Shown one piece after another: positions 16,908 through 21,423 of a stretch of DNA of 21,423 nucleotides. Position 1 is the first letter of the stretch, and each line of letters begins with the position of its first letter. The stretch comes from RGIG8597 sp050872545 (GTDB lineage: Bacteria > Spirochaetota > GWE2-31-10): contig JBNMHA010000041.1 in NCBI GenBank assembly GCA_050872545.1, positions 1 to 21,423 on the forward strand, in the 5' to 3' direction. The position numbers were made by a program, and so were the translations under genes. The notes below the pieces were generated by a model, which was given only the letters and a program-made list of their open reading frames with translations, searched no databases and had not been told where the DNA came from.

Positions 16908-17756
16908 ATGAGAATTTTTGATACACATTGTCATTTAGGTTTACTTTATGAAGATCCGGTAAGCCAAGTAAGAGCTATCGACGAAGCTAAACGCGGATTA
17001 GCCCTAGACAAAGACAAAACAAAACATGCAAATGTAATTGCTTTGGCAAATATCAGCACAAATTTATACGATTTCGCAAGCTGCTATAAAAACACAAAAA
17101 ACATTCCGAATGTCTTTCATACAATAGGACTAAGTCCTTCTGAAGTTATGAATCCGGGAAAAGATTGGGAAGAAAAGCTTGATGAATGGCTGAATTACGA
17201 AAATGTTATCGGAGTCGGTGAAATCGGCTTAGATTATCATCACAAATACGGCAATAAAAATGACCAAATTGAGTTTTTTCTGAAACAGCTCGATATTGCG
17301 GAAAAACATGAGCTTCCTGTAGTACTTCACAACCGTGAAGCCGGTGACGATATGCTCGATATATTAAAAAGCAAAACACCTTCTAAAGGCGGAATTCTGC
17401 ATTGCTTCAGCGAAAATTCTGAATATGCATACAAAATGATTGATTTGGGAATTTATATTTCATTTGCAGGCAATCTTACTTTCCACAACGCAACAAACCT
17501 GCACTCTGTGGCAAAAAACATTCCGCTGGAAAATATTTTGATTGAAACTGACAGCCCTTTTCTTACACCAAATGCTTACAGAGGCAAAAGAAATCGTCCG
17601 GTGTTCATTGTGGAAACATTGAAATTCCTTGCAAAACTAAGAAACATGCCCGTTGAAAAACTGGCTGATATTTTATTCAACAACAGCTTAAAAGCGTACC
17701 ATCTGCGTCTGTCCGATTTGGTTTATTACGACACAGTGGAAAATGATGAAGAATAA
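16908..17756 (+). CDS. tatD: TatD-family metal-dependent hydrolase/deoxyribonuclease
   Basis: TatD proteins are cytoplasmic, TIM-barrel metalloenzymes reported to act as 3'-5' exonucleases or deoxyribonucleases. Some members have other hydrolase roles. The 282 residues carry the full metal site: FDTHCHLG (H7, H9), GEIGLDYHH (E105), VVLHNRE (H141), ILHCFSE (H165) and IETDSPFL (D215). AGGGG precedes the ATG by about eight bases. The 3' end overlaps the dihydrouridine synthase gene by 14 bp in another frame, so the two are an operon and likely translationally coupled. Its own promoter lies at 16766-16794. Confidence 0.94.
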   Translation: MRIFDTHCHLGLLYEDPVSQVRAIDEAKRGLALDKDKTKHANVIALANISTNLYDFASCYKNTKNIPNVFHTIGLSPSEVMNPGKDWEEKLDEWLNYENVIGVGEIGLDYHHKYGNKNDQIEFFLKQLDIAEKHELPVVLHNREAGDDMLDILKSKTPSKGGILHCFSENSEYAYKMIDLGIYISFAGNLTFHNATNLHSVAKNIPLENILIETDSPFLTPNAYRGKRNRPVFIVETLKFLAKLRNMPVEKLADILFNNSLKAYHLRLSDLVYYDTVENDEE

Positions 17757-18759
17757 TTATTTTCATCCAATAAAAATAGGAAATCTTGATGTAGCCGGTA
17801 ATATTTTTATCGCACCATTAGCCGGTTACACCAACCTTCCTACTCGCCTATTTTACAGAAAACAAGGTGCAAGTGTCGCTTATGCCGAAATGGTTTCAGC
17901 GGAAGGTTTAAATTACAATTTTAATAAATCGGTTAAACTGATAGATACTTGCGATGAAGATAAGTTATTGGGCGTGCAGCTTTTCGGGTATAATGCGGAA
18001 CGTTTTTTAAGCGCATTTGAGAAAATTAAGAATGAAAACTTTGATATTATCGATATAAACTGCGGCTGCTCGGTAAAAAAAGTTATAAAGAGCAATTCCG
18101 GAGCGGCTTTGTTAAAGTCACCGGATGAAATTTACCGTACAATTAAAGGCTTAAAAGAATCAACCGACAAACCTGTTACATTAAAAATAAGAAGCGGCTG
18201 GGATTTGCAGAATATTAATTATCAGGAAGTTTATGATGCAGCCGAAAAAGGTGGAGCTTCATTAATTACTTTGCATCCTAGAACAAAGTCAATGCTTTTC
18301 AGCGGAAAAGCAGATTGGAAGCATATAAAATCATTAAAAAAATGCAGCAAAATTCCCGTAATCGGAAACGGCGATATTTTTACTGCTGATGATGCCGTAA
18401 GAATGTTTGAAGAAACCGGCTGCGACGGAATCATGCTTGCAAGAGGAGTAATAGAAAATCCTTTCTTAGTGGAAGAAATTATTGCCAAACTGACTAATAC
18501 CACTTATATTCCGAGAAGCAGTGAAGAAAAGCTGAATGCCGCCGTTTCACACTGTAGAAGTTTTGAAAATTACATGCAAAATGCAGAGCGTGCAATAGCA
18601 GAATTCAGAAAGTTCTTCCACGGTTATGTAAAAGGACTGCCGGGAGTATCAAATTTGCGCGCAGCCGTTAATTCTGCTTCATCATCTGATGAACTGGAAG
18701 ATTTAGTAAATTTATATAAAGACAGGGTACTGAAAAAAAGTTTAACCCCTTTAAACTAA
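17743..18759 (+). CDS. dus: tRNA-dihydrouridine synthase
   Basis: Dus enzymes reduce uridine to dihydrouridine in the tRNA D-loop with FMN and NADPH. The 338 residues show IFIAPLAGYTNLPTRLFYRK at the FMN-binding start and DINCGCSVKKV, where C109 is the expected catalytic cysteine. LITLHPRTKSMLFSG and IPVIGNGDIF plus DGIMLARGVIENPF form the phosphate-binding strands. The length and the RNA-binding C-terminal helices fit a DusB-like member; the subclass is uncertain. Two ATGs occur in a row (17743 and 17746). They lie within the end of tatD, preceded by only a weak GTGGA, so translation may depend on coupling to tatD. Confidence 0.93.
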   Translation: MMKNNYFHPIKIGNLDVAGNIFIAPLAGYTNLPTRLFYRKQGASVAYAEMVSAEGLNYNFNKSVKLIDTCDEDKLLGVQLFGYNAERFLSAFEKIKNENFDIIDINCGCSVKKVIKSNSGAALLKSPDEIYRTIKGLKESTDKPVTLKIRSGWDLQNINYQEVYDAAEKGGASLITLHPRTKSMLFSGKADWKHIKSLKKCSKIPVIGNGDIFTADDAVRMFEETGCDGIMLARGVIENPFLVEEIIAKLTNTTYIPRSSEEKLNAAVSHCRSFENYMQNAERAIAEFRKFFHGYVKGLPGVSNLRAAVNSASSSDELEDLVNLYKDRVLKKSLTPLN

Positions 18760-18774
18760 AAAGAGCAAAGTTCC

Positions 18775-18803
18775 TTGACACGGTTAAATGTCCTGGATAT
18801 AAT
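18775..18803 (+). promoter_or_regulatory. Perfect consensus sigma-70 promoter of the histone-fold gene
   Basis: TTGACA (18775-18780) and TATAAT (18798-18803) are both exact consensus, with the optimal 17-bp spacer. They lie 39 bp before the ATG, just after the dus stop. This predicts strong constitutive transcription independent of the upstream operon. Confidence 0.88.
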
Positions 18804-18842
18804 AATTCGATTTTTTAATCATCTATTTTAAGGAGTAAACAC

Positions 18843-19037
18843 ATGAGCGAAGAAGAAAAAGTAGAAGTTTTGGTAGTTGCATCAAAAGTAAAAAATTATA
18901 TCAAAACTACCGGCGAATTAAGCACATCAGCAGAAGTCTACAACGTACTTTCAGAAAAAGTAAGAGAATTATGCGATAAGGCTATTGAAAACGCTAAAAA
19001 TGCAAAAAGAAAAACTGTTATGGCTAAAGATTTCTAA
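18843..19037 (+). CDS. Bacterial histone-fold protein (small nucleoid protein)
   Basis: The 64 residues form a single histone fold. Helix 1 is about 7-21 (VEVLVVASKVKNYIK) and loop 1 is TTGELS. The long helix 2 is about 27-54, starting STSAEVYNVLSEKVRELC. Loop 2 is KRKTV (55-59) with an R/K-T pair, and the short final helix is MAKDF, with D63 in the position that pairs with the loop arginine in histones. The ending A-x-x-A-x-R-K-T-V-x-x-K-D resembles archaeal histones and bacterial ones such as Bdellovibrio Bd0055 and the Leptospira proteins. These are DNA-binding dimers of similar size. The net charge is near neutral, unlike most basic histones. AAGGAG is seven bases before the ATG, and an intrinsic terminator follows. 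Together with the consensus promoter this suggests an abundant chromatin protein. DNA binding itself is inferred. Confidence 0.82.
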   Translation: MSEEEKVEVLVVASKVKNYIKTTGELSTSAEVYNVLSEKVRELCDKAIENAKNAKRKTVMAKDF

Positions 19038-19063
19038 TTTAGTTTTTTACACTTTTCTATCAG

Positions 19064-19104
19064 AAAAGCAGCCTTTGGGATTTCAAACAGGCTGCTTTTT
19101 TTAT
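19064..19104 (+). terminator. Intrinsic terminator of the histone-fold gene
   Basis: AAAAGCAGCCT (19064-19074) pairs with AGGCTGCTTTT (19089-19099), with further TTTG/CAAA pairing in the loop. Seven Ts in a row end the 3' arm. It is 27 bp after the stop at 19037, giving a transcript of about 290 nt. It could also serve the minus-strand recO transcript, whose stop is at 19159. Confidence 0.88.
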
Positions 19105-19158
19105 TGCCTGAACGCCACACCGTTTCAAGTTAGTTCACACTACAAACCAACTTCCTAA

Positions 19159-19953
19159 TTATATAAGGTTTTCATACCATTCACGCCTTATCGTACCGGA
19201 GTATATTTTATTTATAATGTCGATCAAAATTTTTGCTGCAAGTACAGAATTTCGCAGTTTAAAAGAAGATGTACTGATTGCCATAAATTTTGCCGTCGAA
19301 TAAAAATCCATTACAGCTGCATCTTCTGCATCAATTTTAAATATTCCGCTGTCAGCCCCGGATAGATGTTCACGGCAAAAAAATCCCCAAGCACCGACCG
19401 AATAGTACATTTCATTGTAACGCTTTAAATTTCCACATTCTTTACAGTACGAAGCTGCCATTGACTGTCCGTGCAGCACAGCAAGTTTGGATAAAAAAAA
19501 CATCAGTGATTTCTCCAAACCGTTTTCCATATCGATAAGTTCTATGGAATATTTCATAAGGTAGTAATATTTTTTATAATCACTTGGTTCCATCGGCGTA
19601 TGAAGAAGTATTTGAGAATAAAAGGAAAGCTGATAAACAGCGCGCAGATTAACTCTTACAATTTTCGGAGTGACAATATCTGCAACATCTTTCACACCGA
19701 TAAGCCCGGTTTTCTTGTCTCTGCGCAAAAATAAACGCAGCATTGTAAAAGGCTGCGTTGCACTGCAAAATCGGCTTTTAATCTTCTGCGCACCAAAAGC
19801 AAAACAAGTTTCAATTCCTGCAAGCGGAGACAAAAAATGCAAAAGCCGGTTATAATCACCGTTAGGCACTGATTTCAGCAGCACCGCATCGGTTATAAAA
19901 TGCCCATTTTCCCAAAGTTCGTTATTCAAAGCGAGTTTCCACTGCTCTTGCAT
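19159..19953 (-). CDS. recO: DNA repair protein RecO
   Basis: RecO binds single-stranded DNA and, with RecR, helps load RecA during RecF-pathway repair. The 264-residue protein starts with an OB-fold region (TDAVLLKSVPNGDYNRLLHFLSP). It continues with helices and a zinc-finger region, YCKECGN followed some 25 residues later by FFCREH, as in bacterial RecO. Sequence conservation is low, as is common for RecO, so the call rests on fold order, length and the cysteine motif. The ATG at 19953 lies 32 bp inside the end of hisD and has AGAGG close upstream, suggesting translational coupling. It would be transcribed with hisG and hisD. Confidence 0.8.
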   Translation of the reverse strand: MQEQWKLALNNELWENGHFITDAVLLKSVPNGDYNRLLHFLSPLAGIETCFAFGAQKIKSRFCSATQPFTMLRLFLRRDKKTGLIGVKDVADIVTPKIVRVNLRAVYQLSFYSQILLHTPMEPSDYKKYYYLMKYSIELIDMENGLEKSLMFFLSKLAVLHGQSMAASYCKECGNLKRYNEMYYSVGAWGFFCREHLSGADSGIFKIDAEDAAVMDFYSTAKFMAISTSSFKLRNSVLAAKILIDIINKIYSGTIRREWYENLI

Positions 19954-21220
19954 GTGCCTCTAAATGTTCAGAACGCGCAATTCTTGTAATGTCATCACGG
20001 TAATGCTTCAATGATGATGGCGTAAACTGCAAATAACTGAAACGCTTTGTAAAATCATAAACTCCAAGCGGAGAAAAGAAACGAGCCGTTCCGGATGTCG
20101 GCAGAACATGGTTCGGACCGCCAAGGTAATCACCTACACTTTCAGGTGTAAATTTTCCGACAAAGACAGACCCGGCAAACTTCACTTTTCCCAATAGAAT
20201 TTCTGGATTATCACTGAAAAGTTCCAAATGTTCGGGAGCCAAAAGATTTGCAAGCTCAACCGCCGTCATTGCGTTATCAGTCAAAATCGCCATAGCACGT
20301 TTATCAAGAGACGCAACGGCATTTTCCTTTGTATCGGTAAGCAGTGAAGCCTGTCTATAAACTTCTTCCTTAACAGAATCAATAAAATCTTTATCGGAAG
20401 CAATCAAAACGGCTCTTGCCATAGGGTCATGCTCTGCCTGACTCAACAAGTCACTTGCAACCATAGGCACATCTTCCTTTTTATTCGTATCTGCAATAAC
20501 TGTAATATCAGAAGGTCCGGCTATCATGTCAATATCAATTTTTCCGTAACAAATCTGTTTTGCTTTGGCAATGTAAGCGTTACCCGGTCCGACGATTTTA
20601 TCGACTTTAGGCAATTCCGGCAAACCATTAGCAGCAGCAAGAACCAAAGCGCACCCGGCACCGCGATAAACTTCCGTTATTCCCAAAAGCTGTATAAGTC
20701 GGGCAATTTCCGGTGATTCCTTAAAAGTTCTGGGCGGAGTAAGCACAACTATACGCTTAACGCCTGCAATCAATGCCGGAATTACGGTCATATAAAATGT
20801 TGACGGATACAATGCTCTGCCGCCGGGTACATAAACTGCGACACTATCAAGCGCAACTATTCTCTGCCCCATTTTATTTCCATCAGCATCCACCGTATCA
20901 AAACCGACTTCTTTTTGATGTTCGTGAAAAGCTTTAACTCTTTTTACAGCAGTCTCAAGGCTCTCTGATAATTCCGGACTAATTTTAGCCGCAAGTGCGT
21001 CAATTTCATCACGGCTTACCCTAAAGTTATCAGCAGTCAAATCAAAATTATCAAATTTTTTTGTATAATCTTGAACAGTTGAAAAACCGCTGCCGGTAAC
21101 CTCTGCAAACATCTGACGAACAGCCTGCTCTATCGCCAAATCATCTTTTTCCTCTTCCTTCAAAAAAGAAAGAATATCATCACTTAATGTATTTTTATTG
21201 CCATTATCAAAGAACTGCAT
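19922..21220 (-). CDS. hisD: Histidinol dehydrogenase
   Basis: HisD performs the last two steps of histidine synthesis, oxidising L-histidinol to L-histidine with two NAD+, using zinc. The 432 residues are full length. The zinc site is SQAEHDP (Q261, H264), the aspartate in ESVGDYLGGPNHVLPTSG, and H423 in EHLEAHARAVETR. YVPGGRALYPST and VGPGNAYIAKAK, followed by MIAGPSDI, are family signatures. The ATG is preceded by AAGGA within the last codons of hisG, and the two genes are 3 bp apart. Its end overlaps recO by 32 bp. Confidence 0.98.
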   Translation of the reverse strand: MQFFDNGNKNTLSDDILSFLKEEEKDDLAIEQAVRQMFAEVTGSGFSTVQDYTKKFDNFDLTADNFRVSRDEIDALAAKISPELSESLETAVKRVKAFHEHQKEVGFDTVDADGNKMGQRIVALDSVAVYVPGGRALYPSTFYMTVIPALIAGVKRIVVLTPPRTFKESPEIARLIQLLGITEVYRGAGCALVLAAANGLPELPKVDKIVGPGNAYIAKAKQICYGKIDIDMIAGPSDITVIADTNKKEDVPMVASDLLSQAEHDPMARAVLIASDKDFIDSVKEEVYRQASLLTDTKENAVASLDKRAMAILTDNAMTAVELANLLAPEHLELFSDNPEILLGKVKFAGSVFVGKFTPESVGDYLGGPNHVLPTSGTARFFSPLGVYDFTKRFSYLQFTPSSLKHYRDDITRIARSEHLEAHARAVETRFE

Positions 21221-21223
21221 ATC

Positions 21224-21423
21224 CTATCCTTGTAAATTATTAACAAAATCATCTATTCTGCGGTAATTTTGTCGGTACAAACTTGGGTTTGCAATCAACT
21301 TTACATGAGTTCGCCCAATTTCTTCAATAACAGCAAGATTATTTTCACGCAAAGTAGACCCGGTTTCCACAAGGTCAACAATAAAATGAGCAAGTCCCAA
21401 TATAGGCGCAAGTTCGACAGAAC
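21224..21423 (-). CDS. hisG: ATP phosphoribosyltransferase, short form, C-terminal part (cut by window edge)
   Basis: HisG makes phosphoribosyl-ATP, the first step of histidine synthesis. Only the last 66 codons are visible. They contain SVELAPILGLAHFIVDLVETGSTLRENNL, the PRPP-binding loop region with its E-T-G-S-T signature, and then LIANPSLYRQNYRRIDDFVNNLQG before the stop. The protein ends where the short-form HisG ends, without the roughly 80-residue C-terminal regulatory domain of the long form. Short HisG normally needs the HisZ partner, which is not in the window. The stop is 3 bp before the hisD start. Confidence 0.93.
   Translation of the reverse strand, partial: SVELAPILGLAHFIVDLVETGSTLRENNLAVIEEIGRTHVKLIANPSLYRQNYRRIDDFVNNLQG

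Noticed and set aside
1..21423. CRISPR arrays, insertion sequences, tRNA or rRNA genes
   Set aside because: I saw no spaced direct repeats, transposase, terminal inverted repeats, or tRNA/rRNA-like sequence.

Overview
This is a low-GC bacterial window, compact and with Shine-Dalgarno-led genes on both strands. It contains mostly chromosomal housekeeping genes plus several less ordinary proteins. Several features point to an anaerobic, host- or sediment-associated bacterium: the [FeFe]-hydrogenase maturase HydG, a giant 2-hydroxyacyl-CoA dehydratase activase-type protein, a small 'VSC' lipoprotein, and a small bacterial histone-fold protein of the kind known from Leptospira and Bdellovibrio. 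My best guess is a Treponema-like spirochaete. This is inference from gene content; no rRNA or marker gene is present to fix it.

Left part (1-6540). On the minus strand are the 5' portion of a membrane sugar-phosphate transferase (GTG start, cut by the window edge), alanine racemase (alr), and a large D12-class DNA adenine methyltransferase with a C-terminal extension of unknown function. Divergent from the methylase is a TPR-repeat protein. Its 3' end overlaps that of a convergent YfcE-type phosphodiesterase by 17 bp. A short Cys/His-rich, probably zinc-binding protein follows on the plus strand.

Middle (6541-13377). Two hairpins lie ahead of a 1480-residue acyl-CoA dehydratase activase-related protein with two ATPase modules, each carrying the iron-sulfur cysteines. 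Two further hairpin terminators separate it from a minus-strand 67-residue lipoprotein. HydG follows on the plus strand, without hydE or hydF in view. A near-perfect 22-bp hairpin separates it from a convergent gene for a GHKL-type (histidine-kinase-like) ATPase domain protein.

Right part (13378-21423). A two-domain ATP-grasp / FMN alpha-hydroxy-acid oxidase fusion is followed by a tatD-dus operon with a strong promoter. Next comes a monocistronic 64-residue histone-fold gene with a perfect consensus promoter, a strong ribosome-binding site and an intrinsic terminator. On the minus strand, the tail of hisG, hisD and recO form a tightly packed operon in which histidine biosynthesis runs directly into a recombination-repair gene.

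The most exciting item is the histone-fold gene at 18843-19037. Its sequence matches a stand-alone bacterial histone, and its expression signals suggest an abundant chromatin protein.
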